In this document: in pieces, positions 36,411 to 45,509 of the stretch
How the letters are laid out: the number at the start of each line of letters is the position of its first letter
Numbering within the stretch: position 1 is the stretch's first letter
From: CAZGCA01 sp964524145
GTDB taxonomy: Bacteria; Hydrogenedentota; CAZGCA01
Length of the DNA: 64,000 bases
NCBI GenBank assembly: GCA_964524145.1
Contig: CAZGCA010000003.1
Span: 1-64,000, forward strand
Direction of reading: 5' to 3'
Made by a program: the position numbers and the translations under genes
Notes under the pieces: generated by a model
The model's database searches: none
Told to the model about the DNA's origin: nothing
The model's input: only the letters and a program-made list of their open reading frames with translations

Positions 36411-36797
36411 CTATGTGCTCAGCATCTTGTTGACCTGGTCAAGCAGATTCTGCGGCTCGATGGGCTTTTCAACAAAAGCGTCCACCGGCAGCCATGTCTC
36501 GTCCGTTTCGAATTTGTACGGGACGGTGTCGTTGACCGAGGTTACCATCAGAATCGGGATGTGCTTCGTCTGTTCGGAGTTGCGCAGGTCGCGCGACACG
36601 TTGAACCCTTCGGTCCACGTCGCCATCATGACGTCGAGAACAATGAGGTCAGGCATTTCGGACCGCGTTTTCTCCAGACATTCTTCTCCGTTGACGGCTG
36701 CAACAACTTCGTAGCCGCCCTTCTCGAGTACCGCCCTGTTGATGTCCACAAAGTCGGCATCGTCGTCAACCAGCAGCACTTTCTTCTTCGTGTTCAT
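36411..36797 (-). CDS. Stand-alone receiver protein
   Basis: 128 residues. VDDDADFVDIN, phospho-Asp in LIVLDVMMATWTEG, MVTSVND and FVEKPIEP give a complete receiver with no output domain. It lies 14 bases after the membrane kinase gene, so that kinase is its likely phosphate source. Confidence 0.93.
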   Translation of the reverse strand: MNTKKKVLLVDDDADFVDINRAVLEKGGYEVVAAVNGEECLEKTRSEMPDLIVLDVMMATWTEGFNVSRDLRNSEQTKHIPILMVTSVNDTVPYKFETDETWLPVDAFVEKPIEPQNLLDQVNKMLST

Positions 36798-36811
36798 TTC
36801 ATGCTCCTTTC

Positions 36812-37978
36812 CTAAGCTACGGACTCAACGTGACCGAGATCGATCTCCCGCTCATCCTGTTCTTCTCGCCCGACAGGAATACAAATAGAGAAGGTTGTGC
36901 CTTTACCTTCCTCACTCACAACCGAAATATCGCCGTAGTGCATCTTTACCACCCCGTATGCGATTGCAAGCCCAAGCCCCGTACCTTGACCCAACTCTTT
37001 GGTCGTGAAGAACGGGGTGAAGAGCTTGGGAATGCTCTCTTGCGGGATACCGCACCCATTGTCGCTGACCGTAATCTCCACTGCGTCGCTCTCGTTGGCC
37101 ATACGTGCTGCTATTCCGACCTCCCCTGAGCCCGGAATTGCGTCAATGCCGTTCTGCACAAGATTCACGAGCATCTGTTTGATCTGTGTTCGGTCGATCA
37201 TCATCGTGGGCAGACCATCCGCCACATCGCTTGCCAGGCAAACACCCGCAGCCTTCCCCTTGGGCGCCATGATTGATACGACCTCCTCCACGATATCCGA
37301 CAACTGCGTCGGCGCTTTCGAAACCCGCGATTGCCGAGCAAAGTCGAGCAGCCCTCGGACAATGTCCTTACAGCGCGTCGCCTCATTGACGATCAGTTGC
37401 AGATCCTCACGACCGGGATCCTCGTCCTTCATTTCTTTCAGCAACATATGCGAGTAGAGGAGAACCGTCCCAAGCGGGTTGTTGACCTCGTGGGCGACCG
37501 CTGCAGAGAGCTGTCCCATAGAGGCGAGCCGTTCCGATACGACAAGCTGACGCTGTGCAGCTTCGAGCTCCTTGCGCGATTTCTCCTCCGCTCTCAGTGC
37601 CGCATCCGCCATCTCACTTACGGTCCCCACGCAGAAAGCGACGAGAACGAAGAAAAATGTTCTTCCAACATCGGCGGCCAGAGGTTCCGCCGTACTCGCA
37701 AACGGTCTCAGACAGAAAACCAATGTGCCGAAAAGCACACCTACCCATATGGACTTCCGTCCCCACCACATTCCCGTCAGGACAACCGGTATGTAGACAA
37801 AATGCGTACAGACGATGTTCATGTGGAGTGCCAGACGGCAATAGGTAATGAAACAAGAGCACACGGCGATTATCAGTACCACCGGTCCTTTTCTGTCTTG
37901 CAGGGCTCGAAACAATCCCCAGCCCCAGACCTTAATCGTACTAGCGTTCGCTGTGGCGTCTGTGACTTCTGTCCTCAT
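36812..37978 (-). CDS. Membrane histidine kinase with 4-TM sensor domain
   Basis: 388 residues. Residues about 28-125 form several hydrophobic segments around NIVCTHFVYIPVVLTGMWWG, a sensor domain also present in the kinase at 49104-50585. A coiled coil, HisKA (SAAVAHEVNNPLGTVLLYSH) and HATPase (DNGCGIPQES, GTGLGLAIAYGV) follow. There is no periplasmic domain, so the signal is likely in the membrane or cytoplasm. About 77 bases separate it from hydA, with AAGG before the ATG. Confidence 0.93.
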   Translation of the reverse strand: MRTEVTDATANASTIKVWGWGLFRALQDRKGPVVLIIAVCSCFITYCRLALHMNIVCTHFVYIPVVLTGMWWGRKSIWVGVLFGTLVFCLRPFASTAEPLAADVGRTFFFVLVAFCVGTVSEMADAALRAEEKSRKELEAAQRQLVVSERLASMGQLSAAVAHEVNNPLGTVLLYSHMLLKEMKDEDPGREDLQLIVNEATRCKDIVRGLLDFARQSRVSKAPTQLSDIVEEVVSIMAPKGKAAGVCLASDVADGLPTMMIDRTQIKQMLVNLVQNGIDAIPGSGEVGIAARMANESDAVEITVSDNGCGIPQESIPKLFTPFFTTKELGQGTGLGLAIAYGVVKMHYGDISVVSEEGKGTTFSICIPVGREEQDEREIDLGHVESVA

Positions 37979-38055
37979 CCTCGCCTTTTTCCCTGAAACA
38001 TGGTTTCTTCGTTCTGTTCACCAATCGCGTTCTTTACACATCGAGCCACATCATT

Positions 38056-39828
38056 TCATACCAGTTGCCTCGCCTGGTAATGTGTATGCAAGAGGTGATG
38101 AGACTTTTCGCCCAACGGTTCTCCAAGGAACTCTTCGTAGATCTGTTTGATCTCGGGGTTCTCGTGCGATTTCCGAAGCTTCTTGCCTTCGTCTTCCCGG
38201 TAGATCGCTTCAATCCTTGCCCGGCGAACGTCATCGGTTGTCAGTCGCGGCTGGCCGCCGCCGCCAATGCACCCGCCGGGGCATGCCATTATCTCGACAA
38301 AATGATACTCGGCTTCGCCGGACCGGATTCGCTCGATCACCTTCCTCGCGTTACCGAGACCATGAGCCACGGCAACGTTGAGCGTGACACCTTCGAGAAA
38401 TGACCATTCCGGAACCGTCCCGGTGATCCCGACCGACGCCTCCTTGACCCCATCAAGGCCTGCAATGGGCTCGACATGAAGGTTCTCGAAGGGTAGCGGT
38501 TTGCCCGTGACAATCTCGTATGCTGTCCTGAGAGCAGCCTCCATCACGCCACCCGTGTTTGCAAAGATGTCCGCCGCTCCGGAGGACATCCCGATCGGGG
38601 CGTCCATCTTATCGTCGGGAAGGGCGTCGAAATCCACGCCGGTCTGCTTGATCATCCGACCCAGTTCGCGGGTGGTCAGTACCACGTCGACGTCTCGCAC
38701 TCCGCTGTCCTTCATCTCGTCGCGCTGCGCCTCGAACTTCTTCGCGGTGCAAGGCATAACGGAGACGACGAATATGTCCTCGGGATCCTTCCCTATCTTC
38801 TCTGCATAATAGGTCTTCGCAACAGCGCCGAACATCTGCTGCGGCGATTTGCAGGTGGAAACATTCGCGAGCATATCGGGGTAGAAGTACTCTATGTACT
38901 TGATCCACCCTGGAGAACAGCTCGTGAACTGTGGCAACGCGACCTCCTCCTTGTCAACAAGCGCCTTCTTGAGCCGCGTCAACAGTTCCGTGCCTTCTTC
39001 CATGATGGTCAGGTCCGCAGCGAAGTTGGTGTCGAACACCGCGTCAAACCCCAGCCGGCGCAATGCCGAGACCATTTTGCCTGTAACCAGCGTACCCGGC
39101 GGGTAGTCGAAACACTCGCCAAGCGCCGCCCGGATAGCTGGTGCCGTTTGCACAACCACGTGTTTGTCCGGGTCGTCCAACGCGGCCCACACCTCGGCGA
39201 TCTGGTCCTTCTCGCTGATAGCACCGACCGGGCACACGGCGGCGCATTGACCGCACTGGACGCACACCACAGTGTCCAGGTCATTGCAGAACGCCGGACC
39301 GACGACGGTGTCAAACCCTCGGTTTTGTGGAAACATCGCGGCCACACCTTGCACTTCGCCGCACACGGCAACACATCGCCGGCACAGAATGCACTTCGAC
39401 GTGTCGCGCACAAGAGCCGGGGTACTGGAGTCCTCGATCTTCCTGCTTGTCTCGCCGGTGTATTTCACGTCCCTGATACCCAGTTCACGCGCAAGCGCCT
39501 GAAGCTCGCAGTCGTCGTTTCGCTCGCACGTCTGGCAGTCGCCATCGTGGTCCGACAGCAAGAGTTCGACTACCATACGACGCGCATCCCGAACGCGCCG
39601 CGTGTTGGTGTGTACCTTCATCCCCTCGGTCACCGGAGTCACGCAGGAGGGTATCAGTGTCCGGGCACCCTCGACTTCGATCAGGCACACACGGCACGCA
39701 CCTATGGCCTGAACGCCTTCCAGGTAACACAGCGTTGGTATCTTGACTCCGATCCGGTGGGCGGACTCAAGTATGGTTGTTCCCTCTTCAACTTCCGTTT
39801 CGATGTTGTCAATTGTCAGTTTTGGCAT
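38056..39828 (-). CDS. hydA: [FeFe] hydrogenase catalytic subunit HydA/HndD
   Basis: 590 residues from MPKLTIDNIETEVEEG, with GAGGAG nine bases before. [2Fe-2S] at C34/45/48/62; His-Cys [4Fe-4S] at H94/C98/C101/C107; two [4Fe-4S] at C146-156 and C189-199. H-cluster motifs: L1 TSCSPGW (C304), L2 MPCTAKK (C360), L3 VEIMACPGGCIGGGG (C516, C520). Position 305, the proton-relay Cys in TSCCP enzymes, is Ser. The C-terminal extension (EFLGEPLGEKSHHLLHTHY) is typical of NAD(P)-linked multimeric enzymes. It makes or uses H2 together with HydB and HndA. Confidence 0.96.
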   Translation of the reverse strand: MPKLTIDNIETEVEEGTTILESAHRIGVKIPTLCYLEGVQAIGACRVCLIEVEGARTLIPSCVTPVTEGMKVHTNTRRVRDARRMVVELLLSDHDGDCQTCERNDDCELQALARELGIRDVKYTGETSRKIEDSSTPALVRDTSKCILCRRCVAVCGEVQGVAAMFPQNRGFDTVVGPAFCNDLDTVVCVQCGQCAAVCPVGAISEKDQIAEVWAALDDPDKHVVVQTAPAIRAALGECFDYPPGTLVTGKMVSALRRLGFDAVFDTNFAADLTIMEEGTELLTRLKKALVDKEEVALPQFTSCSPGWIKYIEYFYPDMLANVSTCKSPQQMFGAVAKTYYAEKIGKDPEDIFVVSVMPCTAKKFEAQRDEMKDSGVRDVDVVLTTRELGRMIKQTGVDFDALPDDKMDAPIGMSSGAADIFANTGGVMEAALRTAYEIVTGKPLPFENLHVEPIAGLDGVKEASVGITGTVPEWSFLEGVTLNVAVAHGLGNARKVIERIRSGEAEYHFVEIMACPGGCIGGGGQPRLTTDDVRRARIEAIYREDEGKKLRKSHENPEIKQIYEEFLGEPLGEKSHHLLHTHYQARQLV

Positions 39829-39848
39829 CTCAAGTAGCTCCTCTCGGC

Positions 39849-42800
39849 TCAACTCTCTTCCCTGTAGTCACAGCGGAGACACCTCTTTGCTTCTCGCAAA
39901 GCAACGGTCTCGCGCCACGGCAACTCGACTTCGTCGAAATTGTTTCGTCGTTTTGCAACAGGAATCAGACGCATCCTCGCCCGAGCGTACTCGACGGGAT
40001 CCGCCTCAGGATCGAAGAAAGTATCCAGGGGCTTCTCTTCTCGCCAGAACGCGTGATTCTCGCCGGTAAGGTACATATCGATTCCGACGGCTGCTCTCTC
40101 GCCGGTGCCGACAGCCTGCGCCACCGAGGCAGGGCCGCTCGCCGCATCGCCCCCAGCGAATACCCACTCGACTGAGGTCTGTCCCGTAACGGGATTCACC
40201 GCGATGAAGTTGCGTCTCGCAAGTTGCAGCTCAGTGCCGTCGAGGATCTCGGTCGGATCGAGCACCTGACCGATCGCCGCAATGACCTGATCGGCTTCCA
40301 GGTCAAAGTAACCTTCGCCGGAGTCCACCGGGCGCTTCCGCCCGCTCCGGTCAAACTCACCCAGCACCATGCGGCTGCACTTCACGGAAGCGACAGTGCC
40401 GTTCTCGATGAGAATCTCAGCTGGTGCCACCAGAAAGTCCATGTGCACACCTTCTCGACCTGCTTCTTCGACTTCTTCAGCATACGCGGGCATTTCTGCG
40501 CGGGTTCTGCGGTACAGCAGACTAACCGACTTCGCACCGAGCCGAACGGCAGTGCGCGCAGCGTCGACCGCAGCGTTTCCGCCTCCTATCACCACTACGT
40601 TCTTGCCGACGGGAACCGAGCCGCGCAGGTTATAGGTGCGGAGAAAATCAACCGCCTCCGTTACCCCGACGGCCTGTTCACCCGGGATACCCAACCGCAT
40701 GCCTCGCGGAGCACCGACTCCGAGGAAGACAGCTTCGTATCCTTCATCACGTAACCCGTCCAGGGTGAAGTCCGTACCGAGCCTGACGCCCGTCTCGATG
40801 TCGACTCCCATGCGTTCGATCATCCGCACCTCACGTGCAAGTACCTCGCGCGGCAGGCGGTAGGCGGGTATAGCCTGCGTGAGCATTCCGCCTGGACGCG
40901 GTTCCGCTTCGAACACCTTCGGGCGATACCCCAGGCGCGCGAGGAAATACCCGCACGAAAGGCCAGCGGGACCTGCCCCGACTATCGCTATCTTGCGTGC
41001 GGCGTTCTCCTCGTTCTCCCAGACTTCAGGAAGCTGTACCGTGACCTCCTGCTCGACCATGAACCGCTTGAGACCCCGGATCGATACGGGGTCGTCTATG
41101 GTGGTCCTGCGACATTTGTCCTCGCACGTATGGAAACAAACGCGCGCACAAACCGCTGCAAATGGATTTCGCTCCCGGTGCAAGCGCAACGCTTCGGCGT
41201 AGCGTTTCTCCTTAATGAGCGAGATATATCCCGGCACATCAACCCCTGCAGGACAGGCGTTCTGGCAGGGAGCGCGCACGATCTCCTGACAGACACCTGC
41301 CGAGCAGTGTTTGTCACGGATGTGCTCGACGTACTCCTCCCGGAAATGCCTGATCGTGGACAAGACGGGGTTAGGCGCCGTTTGTCCCAGCCCGCAAAGT
41401 GCAGTGTCCTTGATCATGGTGCCGAGTTCTATGAGCCTCTCGATGTCCCCTTCCTCGCCTTTGCCTTCGCAGATGCGCTCGAGAATCTCCAGCATCCGCT
41501 TGGTACCGATGCGGCAAGGTGGGCATTTGCCGCACGATTCGTCCTGCACGAACTCGAGGAAGAACCGCGCCATATCCACCATGCACGTATCCTCGTCCAT
41601 GACAATGAGCCCGCCGGAACCCATTATCGCACCAAGCTCGGTGAGCGTCTCATAATCCACGGGCACATTAAGGTGCTCTTTTGGAATGCATCCGCCGGAG
41701 GGTCCGCCGATCTGAGCTGCTTTGAATCGTTTGCCTTCCGGGATACCGCCGCCGATATCGTAGATGATCTCCCCCAGCGTAACACCCATATTCACCTCGA
41801 CAAGCCCGATATTGTTTACGTTGCCGGTGAGCGCGAATATCTTTGTGCCGGGGCTTTTCTCTGTGCCAACCGAGCGAAACCAGTCTGCACGGTGCAGGAT
41901 AATGAGCGGCACGTTGGCGAGCGTCTCGACGTTGTTCAGCACGGAGGGCATGTCCCAAAGCCCCTTATTCGCCGGGAACGGCGGGCGTGGGCGGGGTTCG
42001 CCGCGCCGCCCCTCAATCGAACGCATCAGCGCCGTCTCTTCGCCGCATACAAAAGCCCCCGAACCGCGGGAAATGTGAATGTCAAACGAGAAGCCCGTAC
42101 CCAGGATATCTTCTCCCAGCAGTCCCCTCTCCCGGCACCGTTCTATGGCGGTGGTCAAACGTTGCAAGGCTAGCGGGTACTCGGCACGGCAGTATACGTA
42201 GCCGACGTGCGCGCCGATGGCCTTGGCTCCGATGATCATCCCCTCGAGCACTGCGTGCGGGTCGCTCTCCAGGACGCTGCGGTCCATGAAAGCCCCGGGG
42301 TCTCCTTCGTCAGCGTTGCACAAGATGTACTTCGTGTCTCCTTCTGCCTTCCGGCAAAACTCCCACTTCAACCCCGTCGGGAACCCAGCTCCCCCTCGCC
42401 CGCGCAACCCTGAACGCTTCATCTCGTCAATGATCTGTTCAGGCGTCATTTCAGTGAGAGCCCGAACGGCGGCTGCGTACCCGTCCCTGCCGATATACTC
42501 CTCGATGCTCTCGGCAGCGATCCGTCCTTTGTTGCGCAGCACCCTGAGGTTTTGGCGCGCAAAGAACGGAATGTCTTTGAAAAGAGGGATGGCCTGATCA
42601 GTCACGGGATGGCGGAACATCAGCCGCTCGACCGGTCGGCCTTTCAGCACGTGTTCTTCAACCAGTTCGTGGGCGTCATCCGGGGCGAGCTTCTGATAGA
42701 AGAACCCTCCGGGATAAAGAACCATGACGGGACCTGCGGCGCAGAACCCGTTACAACCCGTCTCAACGACCGCGACCTCATCCCGCAGTTGCTGTTTGTC

Positions 42801-42896
42801 GAGCTCGGCGAGCAGCGCGTCTCTTACTTCGGCTGACCCCGAAGAAAGACAACTGGTGCCGCAACACATAAGCATGTGCATACGTGGTAGCTTCAT
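39849..42896 (-). CDS. HydB (NuoF-like)-GltD/NfnB flavoprotein fusion
   Basis: 1015 residues. Residues 5-85 are a thioredoxin-like ferredoxin domain (MCCGTSCLSSG, ETGCNGFC); then FMN/NADH NuoF (SGLRGRGGAGFPTGLKW, CNADEGDPGAFMDRS), SLBB and the [4Fe-4S] site ESCGKCPPCRIG (near 455). From about 540 it becomes a GltD-type protein: a Cys-rich N-part (CQNACPAGVDVPGYI, CARVCFHTCEDKCRR), FAD site VGAGPAGLSCG near 640 and NAD(P) site VIGGGNAAVDAART near 770. It ends with CLRC. GltD-like domains oxidise or reduce NAD(P)H through FAD, as in NfnB. It overlaps the HndB-like gene by 4 bases. Confidence 0.95.
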   Translation of the reverse strand: MKLPRMHMLMCCGTSCLSSGSAEVRDALLAELDKQQLRDEVAVVETGCNGFCAAGPVMVLYPGGFFYQKLAPDDAHELVEEHVLKGRPVERLMFRHPVTDQAIPLFKDIPFFARQNLRVLRNKGRIAAESIEEYIGRDGYAAAVRALTEMTPEQIIDEMKRSGLRGRGGAGFPTGLKWEFCRKAEGDTKYILCNADEGDPGAFMDRSVLESDPHAVLEGMIIGAKAIGAHVGYVYCRAEYPLALQRLTTAIERCRERGLLGEDILGTGFSFDIHISRGSGAFVCGEETALMRSIEGRRGEPRPRPPFPANKGLWDMPSVLNNVETLANVPLIILHRADWFRSVGTEKSPGTKIFALTGNVNNIGLVEVNMGVTLGEIIYDIGGGIPEGKRFKAAQIGGPSGGCIPKEHLNVPVDYETLTELGAIMGSGGLIVMDEDTCMVDMARFFLEFVQDESCGKCPPCRIGTKRMLEILERICEGKGEEGDIERLIELGTMIKDTALCGLGQTAPNPVLSTIRHFREEYVEHIRDKHCSAGVCQEIVRAPCQNACPAGVDVPGYISLIKEKRYAEALRLHRERNPFAAVCARVCFHTCEDKCRRTTIDDPVSIRGLKRFMVEQEVTVQLPEVWENEENAARKIAIVGAGPAGLSCGYFLARLGYRPKVFEAEPRPGGMLTQAIPAYRLPREVLAREVRMIERMGVDIETGVRLGTDFTLDGLRDEGYEAVFLGVGAPRGMRLGIPGEQAVGVTEAVDFLRTYNLRGSVPVGKNVVVIGGGNAAVDAARTAVRLGAKSVSLLYRRTRAEMPAYAEEVEEAGREGVHMDFLVAPAEILIENGTVASVKCSRMVLGEFDRSGRKRPVDSGEGYFDLEADQVIAAIGQVLDPTEILDGTELQLARRNFIAVNPVTGQTSVEWVFAGGDAASGPASVAQAVGTGERAAVGIDMYLTGENHAFWREEKPLDTFFDPEADPVEYARARMRLIPVAKRRNNFDEVELPWRETVALREAKRCLRCDYREES

Positions 42897-43324
42897 TGGC
42901 GATTCCCTTTCCTTTCCTGTGCCGACCCTGCACCCAGACTCACCACAAACTGGGGGACTACCGTGCCGCCCAGAATGTGCTCGCGAAACACAAGACGCGC
43001 CTTTTCGGGGTCCAGGTCGCCGTAGAGGACGGTTTCACCCCCCAAAAGATCGACCGTCATGACAGGTTCGTGCGAACATACGCCGATGCATCCGGAAGTC
43101 GTGAGACGGATATCGCTTCTCTCACTCGATGCGATCTCGTCCATGAGCACGCTCATCACCTCTCGCGACCCACTGGCGATACCGCACGTTCCCATGTGCA
43201 CGGTGACGCACGCGCGGTACCCATCCTCCCGCAAAGCGGTCTCGGCCATCACCTTTTCTTTGATAGTCTGCAGGTCTTTCAGACTACGGATTCTCTTGTC
43301 AGGATTCACGTTACGGTCAGCCAT
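42893..43324 (-). CDS. hndB: HndB-like thioredoxin-fold [2Fe-2S] ferredoxin
   Basis: 143 residues. Family text ACVTVHMGTCGIASGSREVM and TTSGCIGVCSHEPVMTV gives the Cys ligands of the small ferredoxins found in tetrameric Hnd-type hydrogenases. It lies between HndA- and HydB-type genes, as in hndABCD, and overlaps both. Confidence 0.92.
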   Translation of the reverse strand: MADRNVNPDKRIRSLKDLQTIKEKVMAETALREDGYRACVTVHMGTCGIASGSREVMSVLMDEIASSERSDIRLTTSGCIGVCSHEPVMTVDLLGGETVLYGDLDPEKARLVFREHILGGTVVPQFVVSLGAGSAQERKGNRQ

Positions 43325-43853
43325 GCTCTTCTCCCTCTTCGAGACGTTCTTCCTCGTAGTACCGCCTCATTATCTCGCCAACCCGCGTAGGACGAACGCG
43401 CTTGTATACCTCTCCATCAATAGAGATGGTAGGGGCGAGCCCACATGCGCCAAAACAGCGCGCTACCTCAAGCGAAAACATCCTATCGGACGTTGTCTCG
43501 CCCACATCCACTCCCAGAGTCTTTTTGAGGGAGTCAAGCACTCTCTTGCCGCCGCGAACATAACACGCCGTCCCTAAACAAACCCGAACAACGTGTTTTC
43601 CTCGAGGAACCGTCGAGAAGAAGGAGTAGAATCCGACGACGCCGGCAACCTCGCTATATGACTTGTTAAGCCCCAGGCTTATCCGCTTAAGCGCTGACTC
43701 CGGCAGGTAACCGAAGATGCTTTGCGCGATCTGCAGGACCGGGATAAGCGCGCCGGGCTTGTCCCGGTAATCGAGCAGCACTTCGTCAAGTCTGGCGAGC
43801 AACTCCTCCTCATCGACTTCCTCCACACACGTACAGCTTCCGCTTTCGTTCAT
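43317..43853 (-). CDS. hndA: HndA/HydC/NuoE-like [2Fe-2S] subunit
   Basis: 178 residues. The helical N-part (ALIPVLQIAQSIFGYLPESA) is followed by the thioredoxin-fold cluster ligands CLGTACYVRGGKR and CFGACGLAP. It opens the catalytic half of the operon (HndA-HndB-HydB-HydA) and would complete the electron path between HydB and HydA. Confidence 0.94.
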   Translation of the reverse strand: MNESGSCTCVEEVDEEELLARLDEVLLDYRDKPGALIPVLQIAQSIFGYLPESALKRISLGLNKSYSEVAGVVGFYSFFSTVPRGKHVVRVCLGTACYVRGGKRVLDSLKKTLGVDVGETTSDRMFSLEVARCFGACGLAPTISIDGEVYKRVRPTRVGEIMRRYYEEERLEEGEEHG

Positions 43854-43886
43854 GCCTTTACCTCACCTTTCCACAATCTTCGAACA

Positions 43887-44432
43887 TCATGACCCAACCC
43901 CCATTGACTCGAGGGCAGCGTTTACCTTTGCCAGTATCTCGCGCGCAACCACAAGACCGCAGCACCCGCTGATACACTGTTCCTTCGCAACGTCTGAGAA
44001 CCGGATCACCTGTTCCCGGTCGCCGACGCGAAGTCGGCACGACAAATTCAGCTCCGGATTGGTGCACGCCACTGACGAAAGTGTCGTGGCAAGATTGCCC
44101 AGTGGGCTCCTGTCAACGTGATCGAGCTGCATTACCGCCTCAACGGCGATTCCACCCAACTCGGAGTGGTATATCGTGATGCTTCCGCCCGCTTGTTCCG
44201 CTGCCGCACGAAACAGGCTCAGGCCAAGCCCTGTACGCTTCCCTCCTTTTGTGGTGTAGAAGGGATCTGTCGCTTTATCGGGAGCGACGGTAAGTCCGGA
44301 TCCGTTGTCCTCGACGACGATCTGCAGAGTATTTTCGGCCGGACTCTCAACGATGGTTACTGAGACCACCGATGCGTCAGCTCGAATGGAGTTCTCTATT
44401 AGATCGAGAATGTGAAGTGACAGGTCACGCAC
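43887..44432 (-). CDS. GHKL ATPase with trailing cysteines
   Basis: 181 residues. The histidine-kinase-type ATP domain is there (NSIRADAS, VVEDNGSGL, FYTTKGGKRTGLGLSLFRA) but no HisKA. The C-terminal part has CRLRVGDRE and CISGCCGLV. Similar ATPases accompany PHP and DRTGG genes in [FeFe]-hydrogenase clusters of other anaerobes; the role is not established and is presumably regulatory. GTG start overlapping the PHP gene. Confidence 0.88.
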   Translation of the reverse strand: MRDLSLHILDLIENSIRADASVVSVTIVESPAENTLQIVVEDNGSGLTVAPDKATDPFYTTKGGKRTGLGLSLFRAAAEQAGGSITIYHSELGGIAVEAVMQLDHVDRSPLGNLATTLSSVACTNPELNLSCRLRVGDREQVIRFSDVAKEQCISGCCGLVVAREILAKVNAALESMGVGS

Positions 44433-45159
44433 AACAACACCATCTCCCGTCGATTCCCTTCAGTGCCAGGGCAAGCTCATCGAAACTCGGTTCGAACATC
44501 TCAAAGACAGTGCAACACGTCCCGATCTCCGAAAGAAAGTGCGCGTCTGAACCGGTAACAAGTGGCAGGCCGAACGAGTCGAACTCCGACACTCGAGACG
44601 ACCTTAGCGCGGCCGCGGAAACCTCAACGGCGTCGAAACCCGCATCGCCAGGGAATAGCCCAAGTTGGCTCATCACGCTGAACGATGGTCTGTCGACATG
44701 CGCTGCGACAGCGATCCCGTTATGCTCTTTAATATGGCGCACGGTATCGGACAGGTTGAGATCTGTTGCCGCCGACAACATCTTTGTCTCGAGATTCACG
44801 ACCTTGCCTTGGGCATCGATACACAGCTGCTCCTCCAGCTCACAGCGAGCAGCATTCAATTCGGGAAGTGATGATTGGATGCCATCGCTGGCCGAACCTG
44901 CCGCCTCCGCGCTGGGGAACAATCCCACAACATGAACTTCCTCCGCGGTGGTTATCTCCATACCGGCAAGCACGATTATGTCCTCGGCTGCCGCCTCCTG
45001 CACGGCACTCACGTTTCCCGCGCTGTTATGATCGCAGATGGCAATCATCGCAATTCCCCGGTCCCAGGCCGTCCGCACGATGGCGGGTGGCGTCATATCG
45101 TTCGAGGCGCAGGGTGAAAGCGCCGTATGAACATGCAAATCCGCCGCGAACCTTTTCAC
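44425..45159 (-). CDS. PHP-domain metal-dependent phosphoesterase
   Basis: 244 residues. The metal motifs are DLHVHTALSPC at the start, ICDHNSAGN, GMEITTAEEVHVVGLF, AAHVDRP and TGSDAHFLS at the end. It is related to TrpH/YciV-type phosphoesterases. Its job in hydrogenase clusters is unknown. Initiates at GTG overlapping the DRTGG gene stop (GTGA). Confidence 0.9.
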   Translation of the reverse strand: MKRFAADLHVHTALSPCASNDMTPPAIVRTAWDRGIAMIAICDHNSAGNVSAVQEAAAEDIIVLAGMEITTAEEVHVVGLFPSAEAAGSASDGIQSSLPELNAARCELEEQLCIDAQGKVVNLETKMLSAATDLNLSDTVRHIKEHNGIAVAAHVDRPSFSVMSQLGLFPGDAGFDAVEVSAAALRSSRVSEFDSFGLPLVTGSDAHFLSEIGTCCTVFEMFEPSFDELALALKGIDGRWCCCA

Positions 45160-45509
45160 TCATGATGCCCTCTTAACCCAAGGGCATACAGCTGCCCCAC
45201 GATGTCGAACGTCGACTGTGTCGAAGTGTACAACCGTACCCGCAACTCAAGCGCTTTCTTCTTCACGGACTCCTCCGGAACCCTGCCGGACGCGAAAATC
45301 ACTGTTGACACTCCTGCGTGAACCGAGACGGCAACCACGTTCATATGCACCTGGATGGTTACAAGCACGCCCCCGGTCGGAGCGTTTGCAAGCACATCGC
45401 TCAGAAGGTCCGACGCGTGCCCCGAGACCACGTCCACGTCTTCACCATCTCCCAATTCCGGAGTGAGGTTCTCGAACCCAAGCTTCTCAGCAATCTCGCT
45501 CAGTCTCAC
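45156..45509 (-). CDS. DRTGG-domain protein
   Basis: 117 residues: VVSGHASDLLSDVLANAPTG, then VTIQVHMNVVAVSVHAGVST and FASGRVP match small DRTGG-like proteins found beside [FeFe]-hydrogenase regulatory genes. It is a presumed ligand- or nucleotide-sensing fold with no visible catalytic residue. The gene overlaps both neighbours by 4 bases. Confidence 0.8.
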   Translation of the reverse strand: MRLSEIAEKLGFENLTPELGDGEDVDVVSGHASDLLSDVLANAPTGGVLVTIQVHMNVVAVSVHAGVSTVIFASGRVPEESVKKKALELRVRLYTSTQSTFDIVGQLYALGLRGHHE

